Counted from the first letter of the stretch, positions 17,294 through 27,980 are shown. The stretch: DNA of 64,000 bases from Candidatus Formimonas warabiya (GCF_002777255.1 NZ_CP017634.1:1624903-1688902), one strand, 5' to 3'. A program made the numbers and translations. The notes: generated by a model not told the origin, from the letters alone.

Positions 17294-19159
17294 CTATGGA
17301 ACATCCTTGCTATACACCGATTTGCCGTCAAGGAAAATTTCCACCTTTCCGGTTCCATATACCTGCACATACTGGTCAACCAGGTCGCCCGCTTGGTGCA
17401 TCTGATCGTATTCATAACGGGTATCTTTTTTGTCCGCGACTAGGATCTGCACGCGATGCTGCTCTCCGTCGTCAGGGATATCCGCGTAAACTACATGGAA
17501 AGTCTGGGGTGACGGTCCAGGCCCTGTGCTTACTACCAGGTCAACCGTGCTGCCTTGCTGAATTTGGGTTTCTTTTTCCACACTCTGGCTGATCACCTGC
17601 CAGGCAAAATACTCGTCGCTTTCTTTTTGATCTACTTTCCCGGATTTCAGCCCATTATCGGTCAAGGTTTTTTTTGCATCATCCAGGGTCTGCCCCAGCA
17701 AATTGGGCATGGAAAGGTATACCGGTTCCGGACCTTTACTGATTACCAGGGATACGGTCGTCCCTTCCGCCACCTCTTCTCCCCCCTCAGGATCTTGGGA
17801 AATTACATGATCCAGGGGAACATCAGGGCTAAACTCTTCTGCGGAAGAAGACTTTAGATTGTGGTTACTGATGTCAACTTCCGCATCCCTCCGAACGGAG
17901 CCAACCACGTCGGGAACAGTGGTTTGCTTCGGTCCTTCGCTGACCGTCAGATCCACAATGCGGTTTTTCTTTACCGTATCGCCTGCGGTAAGGCTCTGGG
18001 TAATCACATGGTCTTTTTCGATAGTGGGATGATTAGTGCGGGCCGCTATACTATATTTTAGCCCGGCTTCTTCCAGTTGTGCCTTCGCCTCAACCAGGGA
18101 TTTCCCTTCTACATCGGGTACCGTAGTCTCCTCCACGTTGAGAAAATTAATGAGACCCGAGTACCCGGCCCAGATCACGAGCAGAAACAAGAGCACTGCT
18201 GCTCCAATCAGGCCCCATTTGGATTTGGGCTTGAGCTTTCTCCTCCGGCGGTGATAATTCTCTACGCCGCCAACCGCCGGGATTTCTACGGTGTCTTCGC
18301 TTTCTCCCCGCTGAGATTTGATCAGATTTATCTCATTGGCTCTGCCAAAATATATTTTCTCCAGATCATAGCGCATTTCCCGGGCGGTCTGATAACGGGA
18401 TTCAGGATCTTTCTCCATGGCCGTAAGAACCACCTGGGAAAGCTCTTCCGGAATTTCTTTCACTAATGCGCTGGGGGATTGGGGTTCATTTTGAATATGC
18501 TGCAAAGCAATGGCAATGGGACTATCTCCGGTAAAGGGAAGCTGTCCGGTAAGCATTTCATAGAGGACCACGCCGGCCGAATAAATATCGGACTTGGACC
18601 CAATGGTAATGCCCTTTGCCTGCTCCGGGGAAATATAATGCACTGATCCCACAATGGTGCCCGTATAGGTAACCGTGGTTTCACTGGCCGCCCGGGCAAT
18701 ACCGAAATCAGTGACTTTTATCCTGCCGTTTTTCGTCAGCAGGATATTATGGGGCTTAATATCTCTATGCACCACACCGTGCTCATGTGCATGCTCCAAA
18801 GCATCCAGAATTTGCATGGCCAGGGGCACAGCCTCGCTCACGGGCAATTTTCCTTTTTGCTTGATATATTCCTTCAGGTTTTGTCCTTCCACAAATTCCA
18901 TCACTAAATAGTGGAGGTCTCCCTCAAAGCCCACGTCAAAAATACTGACAATATTAATATGGGACAGGCTGGCAACGGATTGGGCCTCCCGACGAAAGCG
19001 CCGCACGAAATCTTCGTCACTGGCATATTGCTCCCGTAATACTTTGATCGTAACCATACGGTTTAAGAGTGTGTCCAGTCCTTTATAAACTATGGACATA
19101 CCCCCTGCTCCCAATTTTTCTTTCACCTCGTACCGGTTTCCAAATAATTTTCCGATCAT
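17294..19159 (-). CDS. prkC: Ser/Thr protein kinase with PASTA repeats
   Basis: Membrane kinase that senses muropeptides and controls germination and cell-wall functions. The cytoplasmic kinase domain carries GAGGMSIVYKG, VVHRDIKPHN, TDFGIA and YISPEQAKG. A single membrane segment follows at about residues 320-342 (WGLIGAAVLLFLLVIWAGY), then three extracellular PASTA repeats. The last ~65 residues form an extra beta-rich tail. ATG at 19159 is chosen because the in-frame GTG upstream lies inside the GAGGTGA ribosome site. Stop is TAG. It pairs with the phosphatase gene just upstream. Confidence 0.97.
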   Translation of the reverse strand: MIGKLFGNRYEVKEKLGAGGMSIVYKGLDTLLNRMVTIKVLREQYASDEDFVRRFRREAQSVASLSHINIVSIFDVGFEGDLHYLVMEFVEGQNLKEYIKQKGKLPVSEAVPLAMQILDALEHAHEHGVVHRDIKPHNILLTKNGRIKVTDFGIARAASETTVTYTGTIVGSVHYISPEQAKGITIGSKSDIYSAGVVLYEMLTGQLPFTGDSPIAIALQHIQNEPQSPSALVKEIPEELSQVVLTAMEKDPESRYQTAREMRYDLEKIYFGRANEINLIKSQRGESEDTVEIPAVGGVENYHRRRRKLKPKSKWGLIGAAVLLFLLVIWAGYSGLINFLNVEETTVPDVEGKSLVEAKAQLEEAGLKYSIAARTNHPTIEKDHVITQSLTAGDTVKKNRIVDLTVSEGPKQTTVPDVVGSVRRDAEVDISNHNLKSSSAEEFSPDVPLDHVISQDPEGGEEVAEGTTVSLVISKGPEPVYLSMPNLLGQTLDDAKKTLTDNGLKSGKVDQKESDEYFAWQVISQSVEKETQIQQGSTVDLVVSTGPGPSPQTFHVVYADIPDDGEQHRVQILVADKKDTRYEYDQMHQAGDLVDQYVQVYGTGKVEIFLDGKSVYSKDVP

Positions 19160-19217
19160 GGTGCTCACCTCGCAATTCCAGGACGCTTTTCATTGATTCC
19201 GCAACCAATCATCATGA

Positions 19218-19931
19218 TCATGGCCGGTTCTCCACCAAAACCGCCGTAATATTATCGTAGCCTCCCCGTTCCAGCGCTAAGCCCACCAATTTATGCACGG
19301 CAGTTTTCAGATCATGAAATTGGGTGACGATGTGGACCATTTCTTCCGAACTTACCAAATTCGTCAACCCATCGGTACATAAAAGAAAATAATCCCCGGG
19401 CTTCACCGTGATTTCCTTCACATCTACCTCCACCAGGGCACTGCACCCTAAGGCCCGGGTCAAAATATTCCTTTGGGGATGAGACATGGCCTGCTCTTCA
19501 GTCAGGCCTCCTTCCCGGACCAGTTCACCGACCAGCGAATGATCTTCCGTCAGGCTGGCAATCTTGCCCTCCCTGATCAGGTAGGCCCTGCTATCTCCCA
19601 CATGGACAATCGATGCTTTTTGCTCCACAATCCATAACGCCGTCAGAGTAGTCCCCATCCCGGAAAATTCAGGGTTTTTCTGAGCATGCTGAAAAATGCG
19701 GTCATTGGCCTGATAAAAAGCCTGACGCAAAATTTCCAGGGGGGTATCCGTCTGTTCCGAGGAAACCACCCGGTAAACAGCATCCACGGCTAAGCTGCTT
19801 GCCACCTCACCAGCCTCATAGCCGCCCATGCCGTCAGCGACGATAAAAATTTGCTTTTCCACATCACAGCATACCGCATCTTCATTGTTTTTTCTTACTA
19901 AACCGACATCTGTAGCAACTTCTGCGCGCAT
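19218..19931 (-). CDS. prpC: PP2C-family Ser/Thr phosphatase (PrpC/Stp)
   Basis: Metal-dependent phosphatase that opposes PrkC. Motifs seen: NEDAVC, VADGMGGYEAGEVAS, GMGTTLTAL, VGDSRAYLI, LCTDGLTNLV and GGYDNITAV, covering all the aspartates of the bimetal centre. 237 residues, cytoplasmic. Directly upstream of prkC with a 58-base gap. Confidence 0.96.
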   Translation of the reverse strand: MRAEVATDVGLVRKNNEDAVCCDVEKQIFIVADGMGGYEAGEVASSLAVDAVYRVVSSEQTDTPLEILRQAFYQANDRIFQHAQKNPEFSGMGTTLTALWIVEQKASIVHVGDSRAYLIREGKIASLTEDHSLVGELVREGGLTEEQAMSHPQRNILTRALGCSALVEVDVKEITVKPGDYFLLCTDGLTNLVSSEEMVHIVTQFHDLKTAVHKLVGLALERGGYDNITAVLVENRP

Positions 19932-20014
19932 GTTTCCACCTCTCGATTTGAAGGGTTAGCTAATATTCCCCCAAAAGAAATACTCTGTACGGATATTTAT
20001 TTCGGCAAGAGAGC

Positions 20015-21076
20015 TTATTTCTCCTGCTTTTCTACTCGCCGCCTCAGTTGTCCGCAGGCCGCATCAATATCAACGCCTTTTTCTTCCCTGACGACGGCAG
20101 TGACACCAAAAGAAGCCAGCTTACCCATAAATCTCTCCACCTGGACCGGGTCGGGACGCCGCATCCCGCTTTCCGGAACAGGGTTGGACGGAATAATATT
20201 CACATGGGCCAGCCTGCCCTGAAGCAACCGGCCCAACTGCTCCGCCTCCTGCACACCGTCATTGACCCCTTGAAAGAGGGCATACTCAAAGGTCACCCGG
20301 CGTCCTGTTTTTTCCGCATAATAATCTGCCGCTTTCATTACTTCCTCAACAGGATATTGACGATTTACCGGCATTAAGCGACTGCGCAGGGCATTATCTG
20401 CCCCATGCAAAGAAACTGCTAAGGTTATGGGCAGTTGGCAGTCGGCCAGGCGGTACATCTGAGGCACCAGGCCACAGGTGGAAACCGTCATGCGGCGCAT
20501 GCCGACATTCAGCCCTTCCGGGTCGTTTAACAAATGAATGCTTTTTAGCACCGCGGGCAGATTGGCCAGCGGCTCTCCCATCCCCATAAAGACAATATTG
20601 GTCACTTTGGAGAAGCGGTTTTGGGCGCAATAGTTTTGGGCAGCCCACACCTGGGCCATGATCTCCCCAGCGGTGAGGTTTCTTTCCATCCCGGAAATAC
20701 CGGTGGCGCAAAAAACGCAGCCCATTCCGCACCCTGCTTGGGTGCTCACACATACCGTATTCCGGTCCCGGCTGTATTCCCGGTCATAGGTCATTAAAAC
20801 CGTTTCCACGGTCACTCCGTCCTCATAGGCAAGCAAAAATTTGATGGTATCGCCCATGCGGGATTGGGATTGGGCAACAACCCGGGGACGACAGATAAAA
20901 GTGTGCTGCTCCAGGATGTCCCAGGTATTCTTGGGAATATTGGTCATGTCCCGGATCAAGGCAACCCCTTTTCCCTGCACCCAATGGAAAATCTGTTTGG
21001 CTCGAAAGGCCGGCATTCCTAATGCGCGGACCAGATTTTCCAGCTCCGTCCGGTCCGAGCCTAATAAATCCTGCAC
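20015..21076 (-). CDS. rlmN: Dual-specificity 23S rRNA/tRNA A2 methyltransferase RlmN
   Basis: Radical SAM enzyme that methylates C2 of A2503 in 23S rRNA and A37 in some tRNAs. The iron-sulfur cluster motif is in QAGCGMGCVFCATG, with the VFMGMGEPL motif and the C-terminal catalytic Cys region DIDAACGQL. 353 residues, normal length. Four bases separate it from rsmB, indicating co-transcription. Confidence 0.97.
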   Translation of the reverse strand: MQDLLGSDRTELENLVRALGMPAFRAKQIFHWVQGKGVALIRDMTNIPKNTWDILEQHTFICRPRVVAQSQSRMGDTIKFLLAYEDGVTVETVLMTYDREYSRDRNTVCVSTQAGCGMGCVFCATGISGMERNLTAGEIMAQVWAAQNYCAQNRFSKVTNIVFMGMGEPLANLPAVLKSIHLLNDPEGLNVGMRRMTVSTCGLVPQMYRLADCQLPITLAVSLHGADNALRSRLMPVNRQYPVEEVMKAADYYAEKTGRRVTFEYALFQGVNDGVQEAEQLGRLLQGRLAHVNIIPSNPVPESGMRRPDPVQVERFMGKLASFGVTAVVREEKGVDIDAACGQLRRRVEKQEK

Positions 21077-21080
21077 CCGA

Positions 21081-22463
21081 TTACCCTCTTTCCCTTCTTC
21101 TCATGCGGGCCATAAACAAGCCGTCCGTACCGTGGACATGGGGAAGCAGCTGGAACATGCCCGAAGCCGCCTGTTCCTTTTCTGCCTCTCCCAGGTCAAA
21201 GGAGGCCAACCCATCCAGGGGTTCCAGCAAAAAATCAGGGTGCTGGGCGAGAAACCACCGGACAACGGCTTCATTTTCTTCTGGCGTCATCGTACAGGTG
21301 GAGTAAACCAGGACCCCGCCCGGACGTAAAGTTTTTGCCGCCCCGCTGATGATTTTTTTCTGGAGCCCGGCAAGTTCCTCAATATCCTTTTCTTCCTTTT
21401 TCCACCGGGAGTCGGGCCTGCGGCGGAGGACGCCCAATCCGGAGCAAGGGGCATCCACCAGTACGAAATCCGCCCATTCATGAAAGAGCGAAGGCAGGTC
21501 AGCCGCATCTCCCTGAAAAGTTTCCACAATATCAATACCCAATCTCCGGCAGCTTTCGTTAATCAGGGCCAGCTTATGGGGATAAATATCAAAGGCTTTA
21601 ATCATACCTTGATTTTGCATCAATTGGGCCCCATGGGTGGTTTTTCCCCCTGGAGCGGCACAGCCGTCAATCACTTGACTTCCCGGTTGGGGTCCCAGAA
21701 CATGGGCAACCATCATAGATCCCTCATCCTGGACCTGAAACAGTCCTTCCTGAAAGGAGGGCAAGGAAGCAAGCGAGAGCACCCCCTCCAGGATAACGCT
21801 TTCCGGGGCGAACCGGCCGGGACGGGCCGCCACCCCTTCCCGGGTCAGGCGCTCTAAGAGCTGATCCCGGGAAATCTTCAGTGTATTGGTGCGCACCGTG
21901 ACCTGAGGCGACTTGTTGTTGAGGGCGCAAAGGGAAATGGTTTCCTCTTGGCCAAACTGATCCAGCCAGCGGCGCACCAGCCATTGGGGGTGCGAATAAA
22001 GGGCGGAAATATGCCCCACCACATCCTGATCCAAAGAAGGAAAAACAATGTTCTCTTTCTCCCGGGAAATAGTGCGCAACACCCCGTTGACAAATTTGAC
22101 CGTACCGGCATGTCCGTATTTTTTGGCCAAATTCACCGACTCATTGACCCCGGCCCGGTCTGGTACTTTGTTTAAAAACATGATCTGATAGGTGCCCAGG
22201 CGCAGGATGAGCAAAATCCAGGGCGGTATCGTCCCCAGGGGTTTCTTGATAAACAGCCCCAGGATATAATCAAGTGTTCCCTGCATCCGGGTACATCCAT
22301 ACACTAATTCGGTAATAAAAGCCCGGTCCTGGCCGTTCCAGTCCCCCCGGTTCAGTACTTTATTTAATTCCAGGTTGGCATAAGCCCCGTTTTGATTCAC
22401 CTGGTACAGAATGATGAGGGCTGTCTCCCGGGGAGACTGCCCTTTTTTTTCTAACCTATTCAT
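21081..22463 (-). CDS. rsmB: 16S rRNA m5C967 methyltransferase RsmB
   Basis: N-terminal NusB-like RNA-binding domain (ALIILYQVNQNGAYANLELN) followed by an SAM-dependent methyltransferase domain from about residue 170. Catalytic motifs are DAPCSGLGVLRRRPD and YSTCTMTPEENEAVV, with both active-site cysteines. Also GCAAPGGKTTH for SAM binding. 460 residues, usual length. It overlaps the metallopeptidase gene upstream by eight bases. Confidence 0.96.
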   Translation of the reverse strand: MNRLEKKGQSPRETALIILYQVNQNGAYANLELNKVLNRGDWNGQDRAFITELVYGCTRMQGTLDYILGLFIKKPLGTIPPWILLILRLGTYQIMFLNKVPDRAGVNESVNLAKKYGHAGTVKFVNGVLRTISREKENIVFPSLDQDVVGHISALYSHPQWLVRRWLDQFGQEETISLCALNNKSPQVTVRTNTLKISRDQLLERLTREGVAARPGRFAPESVILEGVLSLASLPSFQEGLFQVQDEGSMMVAHVLGPQPGSQVIDGCAAPGGKTTHGAQLMQNQGMIKAFDIYPHKLALINESCRRLGIDIVETFQGDAADLPSLFHEWADFVLVDAPCSGLGVLRRRPDSRWKKEEKDIEELAGLQKKIISGAAKTLRPGGVLVYSTCTMTPEENEAVVRWFLAQHPDFLLEPLDGLASFDLGEAEKEQAASGMFQLLPHVHGTDGLFMARMRRRERG

Positions 22464-23148
22464 CTCTTCTTCCCAACATTCCGGAAATCACCAGAAGGCG
22501 GATCAACTGCAAAATACCCATCAGTGCCGCCGCCACATAAGTGAGCGCCGCGGCATCGAGCACTTTCTTGGTCTGGGGAATTTCCTCCCGGGACAAATAG
22601 CCCCCGCCTTCCAAAAGAGCCAAGGCCCGGCTGGACGCATTATACTCCACGGGCAAGGTCACCAGTTGAAACAAAACAACCCCGGCAAAGGCATAGACAC
22701 CAATTTGGGCCAATCCGGGAAATCCTAAAAGCAGGCCCAGCAAAAGAAGAATCCAGGCCGCAGAGCTGCCAAATTGGGCCACCGGCACTAAACTCGCCCG
22801 GATGGACAGGGGCACATACCCCTCATCATGTTGCATGGCATGGCCGGCTTCGTGGGCAGCTACACCGATGGCGGCCAAGGAACTGCTGTGATACACCTGC
22901 TCGGATAATCTTAACGCTTTGGCCCGGGGATCGTAATGATCCGACAGTTTCCCCGGAATCACTTCCACCGTAACATCGTCCAGACCCTTTTGATTCAAGA
23001 TTCTCCGGGCCGCCTGGGCCGCAGTCACGCCGCTCACCGCCCGCACCCGGTAGTACTTGTCAAAGGTGGAAGAAACCTTCATTTGCGCCCATGCCGCAAT
23101 AATAATCCCGGGAATCAACAGAACAAACGTAGGATCCCAAAAAAACAT
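22456..23148 (-). CDS. Zinc metallopeptidase, YugP family
   Basis: A 230-residue membrane metallopeptidase with an N-terminal hydrophobic segment and the zinc motif VAAHEAGHAMQHDEGY. Three more hydrophobic stretches (about 130-155, 165-180 and 205-225) suggest a polytopic protein. YugP-type proteins are common in Firmicutes, often in this same fmt-rsmB interval, with unproven substrates. Confidence 0.9.
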   Translation of the reverse strand: MFFWDPTFVLLIPGIIIAAWAQMKVSSTFDKYYRVRAVSGVTAAQAARRILNQKGLDDVTVEVIPGKLSDHYDPRAKALRLSEQVYHSSSLAAIGVAAHEAGHAMQHDEGYVPLSIRASLVPVAQFGSSAAWILLLLGLLLGFPGLAQIGVYAFAGVVLFQLVTLPVEYNASSRALALLEGGGYLSREEIPQTKKVLDAAALTYVAAALMGILQLIRLLVISGMLGRRDE

Positions 23149-23942
23149 TATCCCTCAACCTCCCTGTACATTTTTATTTTTTGCCAGCTCTCACTGTTTA
23201 CTAAGAAAAATTGAATGGCATTTTCCACTTGATTTAAATCCACCGTAGTATTTACACAAGGGCCTTCCGGGCGCATATTACGCACTCCCAGAACCGGTAA
23301 AGGATTCACATCAAGAATACCGCTGGTTAAGTCCCGTTCACAAGCAATGGCTACAATAGCCTGGGGACGATACTTTTCAATAAAGCGCCGGGCTAAGGTT
23401 CCTCCGGGAGCTACGACCAAAGGCACCCCATATTTTTCCGACAGTTCCAGCAACCTGTGCACGGAACAGCCCCCACACCTTTTACAGTTTTGCACATCCA
23501 TGGTCAGCTTATGGGGACAACTGCTCTTCTGCAGACAGTGGGGAGCCAGGATCATCACCTGCTCCGGTTCCAGCCAAAGCTTTTTCGTGTGCACCATCTG
23601 GTTATTGACTTCAATAAAAGAACTCTTGATCTGGTTTTTATTCATCCCCAACAGGTGGCCGATGCCTAATGCCATGGGGAAAAGCAGGTTGGTAGCCATG
23701 CGCATATAACTCTGCATGGAAGGAATGGCCTTTGCCTGATATAAGGTGAGCACCATGCCCACAATACCCACACCGACCAAAGCGACGATACCCAGAAGAA
23801 AAATGCCGAATACCACCAGCAAAACCCGGTAGAACACCACATCCCGGTTTACCGCTAAAAACCAGATTAAGATCACTAAACCGATAATCATACCCAAGCT
23901 CACGGAAAGAAGGCCGATAAACAGTCTTTTTTTTGTCTTCAT
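23148..23942 (-). CDS. DUF116 domain membrane protein
   Basis: 264 residues. Two N-terminal membrane segments (about 8-30 and 38-62) precede a cytoplasmic DUF116 domain. That domain is rich in cysteine: HCLQKSSCPHKLTMDVQNCKRCGGC is spread over about 25 residues, followed by VPLVVAPGGTLARRF. The Cys pattern suggests a metal or iron-sulfur site. No biochemical function is established. It shares a boundary base with the metallopeptidase gene and overlaps fmt by four. Confidence 0.88.
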   Translation of the reverse strand: MKTKKRLFIGLLSVSLGMIIGLVILIWFLAVNRDVVFYRVLLVVFGIFLLGIVALVGVGIVGMVLTLYQAKAIPSMQSYMRMATNLLFPMALGIGHLLGMNKNQIKSSFIEVNNQMVHTKKLWLEPEQVMILAPHCLQKSSCPHKLTMDVQNCKRCGGCSVHRLLELSEKYGVPLVVAPGGTLARRFIEKYRPQAIVAIACERDLTSGILDVNPLPVLGVRNMRPEGPCVNTTVDLNQVENAIQFFLVNSESWQKIKMYREVEG

Positions 23943-24883
23943 AAGCGGTCACTGCCCAAGGTGCGGCCTTGATCTGCGCGGTAGCCCCGGGCAAAAGCAT
24001 CCGCTTCCATGATCCGCTTGCCTTGGGGCTGCACTTGCGTTAGCCACACGCTGCCTTTCCTGCATTGAACTTTGATGCCTTTCCCGGCAACCACCGCTAA
24101 AAGGGTGCCCGGCACGCCGGAGCTTGCTTCTTCCTCCAGCCGGGTCTCCCAAACCTTTACAACCTTGCTGTCAAAAGTAGTATATGCCCCCGGCCAAGGA
24201 TTCATACCCCGGACCAGATTGTGCACTTCCCGGCTGGTTTTTTCCCAATCCACCCATTCGTGCTCTCTCTTGAGCAAGGGAGCATAGGTGGCCTGATGAT
24301 GGTCCTGAGGTACGCGGGGTGCCTGGCCCTGGGCAAGCAAAATCAGGGTTTTTATCAAAATTTCGGCTCCTACGGCAGCCAGCTTGTCATGCAACATTCC
24401 GGTGGTATCATTTGGTTCAATGGGGATGGATTGCTTTAAAATCATATCTCCCGTATCCATGCCGGCATCCATGTACATGGTCGTAACCCCGGTCTCTTTT
24501 TCCCCGTTGATCACGGCCCAGTGGATGGGAGCCGATCCCCGGTATTGGGGCAAAAGTGAAGCATGCACGTTGATGCAGCCTAAGGGCGGAATATCCAACA
24601 AAGCAGGCTTCAGAATCTGTCCAAAAGCGACAACCACAATCACTTCAGGAGCTAAGGACCGGATCAGCTCTATGAAGGCAGGGTCATTGACCTTTTCCGG
24701 CTGATAGACCGGAATGTTATTTTCCAGGGCTCTTTCCTTCACCGGAGTATAACCGACCTGGTTTCCCCTGCCTTTAGGCCTGTCCGGCTGGGTAACCACG
24801 CCCATCACCTGATGGGGAACCCGGAGCAATTGATCCAGGCAGGGTAGGGCAAAATCAGGGCTGCCCATAAATAATACGCGCAT
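23939..24883 (-). CDS. fmt: Methionyl-tRNA formyltransferase
   Basis: Formylates initiator Met-tRNA using 10-formyl-tetrahydrofolate. Motifs: RVLFMGSPDFALPCL at the start, HASLLPQYRGSAPIHWAVINGE with the catalytic Asn-His, and TGVTTMYMDAGMDTGDM. About 314 residues. ATG at 24883 is preferred over an in-frame GTG twelve bases upstream because it gives the normal N-terminus. Two bases downstream of the upstream def stop region, so def-fmt form one unit. Confidence 0.96.
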   Translation of the reverse strand: MRVLFMGSPDFALPCLDQLLRVPHQVMGVVTQPDRPKGRGNQVGYTPVKERALENNIPVYQPEKVNDPAFIELIRSLAPEVIVVVAFGQILKPALLDIPPLGCINVHASLLPQYRGSAPIHWAVINGEKETGVTTMYMDAGMDTGDMILKQSIPIEPNDTTGMLHDKLAAVGAEILIKTLILLAQGQAPRVPQDHHQATYAPLLKREHEWVDWEKTSREVHNLVRGMNPWPGAYTTFDSKVVKVWETRLEEEASSGVPGTLLAVVAGKGIKVQCRKGSVWLTQVQPQGKRIMEADAFARGYRADQGRTLGSDRL

Positions 24884-24897
24884 TTGTTTCACCACTT

Positions 24898-25344
24898 CTA
24901 TTTTAAAGTCTTATCGACAAAAAGAATACCGTATAAATGGTCGATTTCATGCTGCAAGGCCTGGGCAAGCATCCCTGTGCCGGTAATTTGAAAGGTTTTT
25001 CCCGTACGATCCCAGGCAGTTACCGTTACTTTCGCCGCCCGCGATACATCCCCTTGGACACCCGGAATGCTTAAGCATCCTTCGTCGCAAAAAACCTCCT
25101 CACCCTCTTGGGCGATGATTTCCGGATTGATCAATTCGATTAATCCTTCCCCCACATCAATCACCACCACAGATTTGGAAATGCCAATCTGGGGGGCAGC
25201 CAGCCCCACACCGTTTGCCGCCCGCATGGTATCTGCCATATTTTCCACCAATTTGACAACATTGGGGGTAACCTTGGGCACTTTCTTGGCTTGTTCTCTT
25301 AATACCGGGTCTCCTATTTTGACAATCTGATAAACAGCCGTCAT
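24898..25344 (-). CDS. def: Peptide deformylase
   Basis: Removes the N-formyl group from nascent proteins. The three signature motifs are intact: [18 protein letters not shown] and QHEIDHLYG (metal ligands Cys, His, His). 148 residues. ATG at 25344 has GAGGGG six bases upstream; earlier TTG codons fall between. Lies between priA and fmt. Confidence 0.97.
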   Translation of the reverse strand: MTAVYQIVKIGDPVLREQAKKVPKVTPNVVKLVENMADTMRAANGVGLAAPQIGISKSVVVIDVGEGLIELINPEIIAQEGEEVFCDEGCLSIPGVQGDVSRAAKVTVTAWDRTGKTFQITGTGMLAQALQHEIDHLYGILFVDKTLK

Positions 25345-25357
25345 CAACAACCCCTCT

Positions 25358-27589
25358 CTACATCATATTTAACGGTTCCACGTCAATCGCGATTAAAATA
25401 TTCTTATGGGGGAACCCATCCCTCCTGGCCTGCTCCAAGCCCCGGGCCAATCCGCTGCGCGTCCGGGCCAAGTCATTGGTTTTGATCACCATCTGCATGC
25501 GGTAGCGATCCTTAATTTTTTCCAGGGGAGCCGGGGCCGGCCCCAGAATTTCCTCATTTGCCGTCAGTTCCGTCCCAATGTACCGGGCCACGATTTCCAC
25601 GTTTTTGGCCAGAACAGTCAACCCTTCTCCGGAAAATAACACCCGGATCATGGTCCCAAAGGGAGGATACCCGGATGTCTCCCTCTTCATGATTTCATTT
25701 CGATAATAGCCGCCGTAATCCTGTTTGCTGGCGGAAATAAGGGTAGGATCTTCCGGACTATAGGTTTGGAGGACCACCTCTCCGGGCAGTTCTCCCCGTC
25801 CGGCCCGGCCTGCTACCTGGGTAATCAATTGAAAGGCCCTTTCTCCCGCCCGCATTTCCGGCAAATGCAGGGAAAGGTCGGCAGAGATAATGCCCACCAG
25901 AGTAACCTGAGGAAAATCCAGTCCCTTGGCGATCATCTGAGTCCCCACCAAAACATCGATTTCCCCTTTCTTGACCCCAAAATAAATTTCATCATAGGCC
26001 CCTTTCCGGGAGGTGGTGTCCGCGTCTGCCCGGGCAATCCTGGCCTGGGGCAGCAGACGTTTGACTTCTTCTTCCACCCGTTCCGTCCCTGTGCCAAAAT
26101 GCCGGATGGCACCGGACCCGCACTGGGGACAAATATTTGGAACAGCAATACTATACCCGCAGTAATGACATTTTAACCTGCTGTTCCCTCCGTGAGAAGT
26201 TAAGGAGATATTGCAGTGGGGGCACTGCAACACAAAACCGCAATCCCGGCAGGAAACAAAGGTATGATATCCTCTTCTGTTCAAAAACAACAAAATTTGT
26301 TCTTTCCGGGCAAAACGTTGGACCATTTTGTCCTGAAGCAGCCTGCTGAAGATGGAGCGGTTGCCCTGTCTCAGTTCCTGCCGCATATCAACAATATGAA
26401 CAAAGGGCAGAGGCCTGTTGGCGATCCTTTTTTCCATGGTAACCAGGCGGTAGGCTCCCTGGACGGCCTGATAATAGGTTTCCACGCTGGGCGTGGCACT
26501 GCCCATCACGAAAAGGGCCCCCTGCATCCGGCATCTTTCCTTTGCTACTTCCCGGGTATGGAACCGGGGAATGTTATCCTGTTTATAGCTTTGTTCATGT
26601 TCTTCATCCATGATAATCAGGCCCAGATTGGGGCAGGGGGCAAATACAGCCGACCGGGCCCCCACCACGACCCGAATCTGGCCCAGCGCAATGTGCATCC
26701 AGGCATCCCGGCGCTCTCCCAGACTAAGTCCGCTATGCAAAACGGCCACTTTTTCCCCCAAGCGGGATTTGAATACCGCCACCAGTTGGGGGGTAAGAGC
26801 GATCTCCGGCACCAATACAATCGATTGCTTTCCTAAATAAATCATTTTTTCAATTAACCGGAGATAAACCTCTGTCTTGCCGCTGCCCGTAACCCCAAAT
26901 AACAGAACAGGTTTTTTCCCCGAGACGTATTCTTCTTCCATCGCCTGCACGGCCGCCTCCTGTTCCTTTGTCAACACCTCAGGAACAGATGTGATAAAAT
27001 TCTTTACGCCATATGGGTCCCGGTATATCTCTTCCCTGGATACTCTAATCAACCCTTTAGAGAGTAAAGATTTTAACGAGGACCTGGGTGCTCCCGTCTC
27101 CGAGAGAACTTGGGAAACCGGGCTGCCATGATGCACCTGGAGATAGTTTACTATTTCTTTCTGTTTGGGTCCCACTTTCATGAGTGGCAAATTACTTCCC
27201 GCATCACACAGGTAGGCACAGTCAACCGCTTTGGCGCTTACCTTTTCATTCGCCATTTTCAGCCCCGCCGGCAGCATACACTGGAGGGCCGATACTTTGG
27301 GACACATATAATAATCCCCCATCCAGCAGGCTAAATCAATTAAGTCCTTATGAAACAAAGGAGCCGGGGAAAGAACCGCTTGAATTTCCTTGATGCTTTT
27401 TACCTCCGGTTCATCGACAAATCCTACCACAATCCCTTCCGATTTTTCTCGTCCAAAGGGCATGGCAACAACAGAGCCAATTTTCACATTTTCCTTCAGC
27501 CGATCGGGGACTTGATAATGGAAAATCCGGTCTACCGCCTCAACAGCTTTATTCACAATGACTTCTACAAACTGGCTTCTAACCGGCAA
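25358..27589 (-). CDS. priA: Primosomal protein N' (PriA helicase)
   Basis: Restarts collapsed replication forks by loading the replicative helicase. N-terminal 3'-DNA-binding domain, then Walker [12 protein letters not shown] and DEEH in [11 protein letters not shown]. The zinc-binding domain has eight cysteines ([23 protein letters not shown]) around residues 435-480. TTG at 27589 is proposed as the start because GGGGAGGG lies six bases upstream and earlier in-frame codons are that Shine-Dalgarno itself. Stop is TAG. First gene of the long minus-strand housekeeping run. Confidence 0.95.
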   Translation of the reverse strand: MPVRSQFVEVIVNKAVEAVDRIFHYQVPDRLKENVKIGSVVAMPFGREKSEGIVVGFVDEPEVKSIKEIQAVLSPAPLFHKDLIDLACWMGDYYMCPKVSALQCMLPAGLKMANEKVSAKAVDCAYLCDAGSNLPLMKVGPKQKEIVNYLQVHHGSPVSQVLSETGAPRSSLKSLLSKGLIRVSREEIYRDPYGVKNFITSVPEVLTKEQEAAVQAMEEEYVSGKKPVLLFGVTGSGKTEVYLRLIEKMIYLGKQSIVLVPEIALTPQLVAVFKSRLGEKVAVLHSGLSLGERRDAWMHIALGQIRVVVGARSAVFAPCPNLGLIIMDEEHEQSYKQDNIPRFHTREVAKERCRMQGALFVMGSATPSVETYYQAVQGAYRLVTMEKRIANRPLPFVHIVDMRQELRQGNRSIFSRLLQDKMVQRFARKEQILLFLNRRGYHTFVSCRDCGFVLQCPHCNISLTSHGGNSRLKCHYCGYSIAVPNICPQCGSGAIRHFGTGTERVEEEVKRLLPQARIARADADTTSRKGAYDEIYFGVKKGEIDVLVGTQMIAKGLDFPQVTLVGIISADLSLHLPEMRAGERAFQLITQVAGRAGRGELPGEVVLQTYSPEDPTLISASKQDYGGYYRNEIMKRETSGYPPFGTMIRVLFSGEGLTVLAKNVEIVARYIGTELTANEEILGPAPAPLEKIKDRYRMQMVIKTNDLARTRSGLARGLEQARRDGFPHKNILIAIDVEPLNMM

Positions 27590-27744
27590 GATTTTCCCTC
27601 CCCAAAATTTTTCCACTCAGATTTATTATATCAGAAAACCCCGGCAGACAAAAGGTGCCGGGGCAAAACATGAAAGGATTATACACAAATGATTGATCCT
27701 TTTCTTGACGAAACCAGGTTTAAAGGTTACAATATACTACGCAA

Positions 27745-27819
27745 GCTGATGTGGCTCAGGGGTAGAGCAGCGCACTCGTAATGCGCAGGTCGTGGGTTCA
27801 AATCCCACCATCAGCTCCA
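27745..27819 (+). tRNA. tRNA-Thr (anticodon CGU)
   Basis: 75 bases with a full cloverleaf: acceptor GCTGATG/CATCAGC, D arm GGCTCAGGGGTAGAGCA, anticodon loop CTCGTAA, T arm with GTTCAAATC, and an encoded CCA. It marks the boundary between the housekeeping block and the accessory DNA. Confidence 0.97.
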
Positions 27820-27835
27820 TACATATCAACGGATT

Positions 27836-27862
27836 CCGGGTTTATTAAAAACCCGGATTTTT
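27836..27862 (+). terminator. Terminator after tRNA-Thr
   Basis: Stem CCGGGTT/AACCCGG with loop TATTAAA, then ATTTTTG. Confidence 0.75.
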
Positions 27863-27980
27863 GTTTATCTGCCCAAAATGTGCCCAAATTTTCTTCAAAA
27901 ATTTTTCATTCGGTACACGGAAAAATAATAATGATTAAAACCAGCAAAAAGAAAAACCCGGATTTCTGGGTTAGTTTAAC

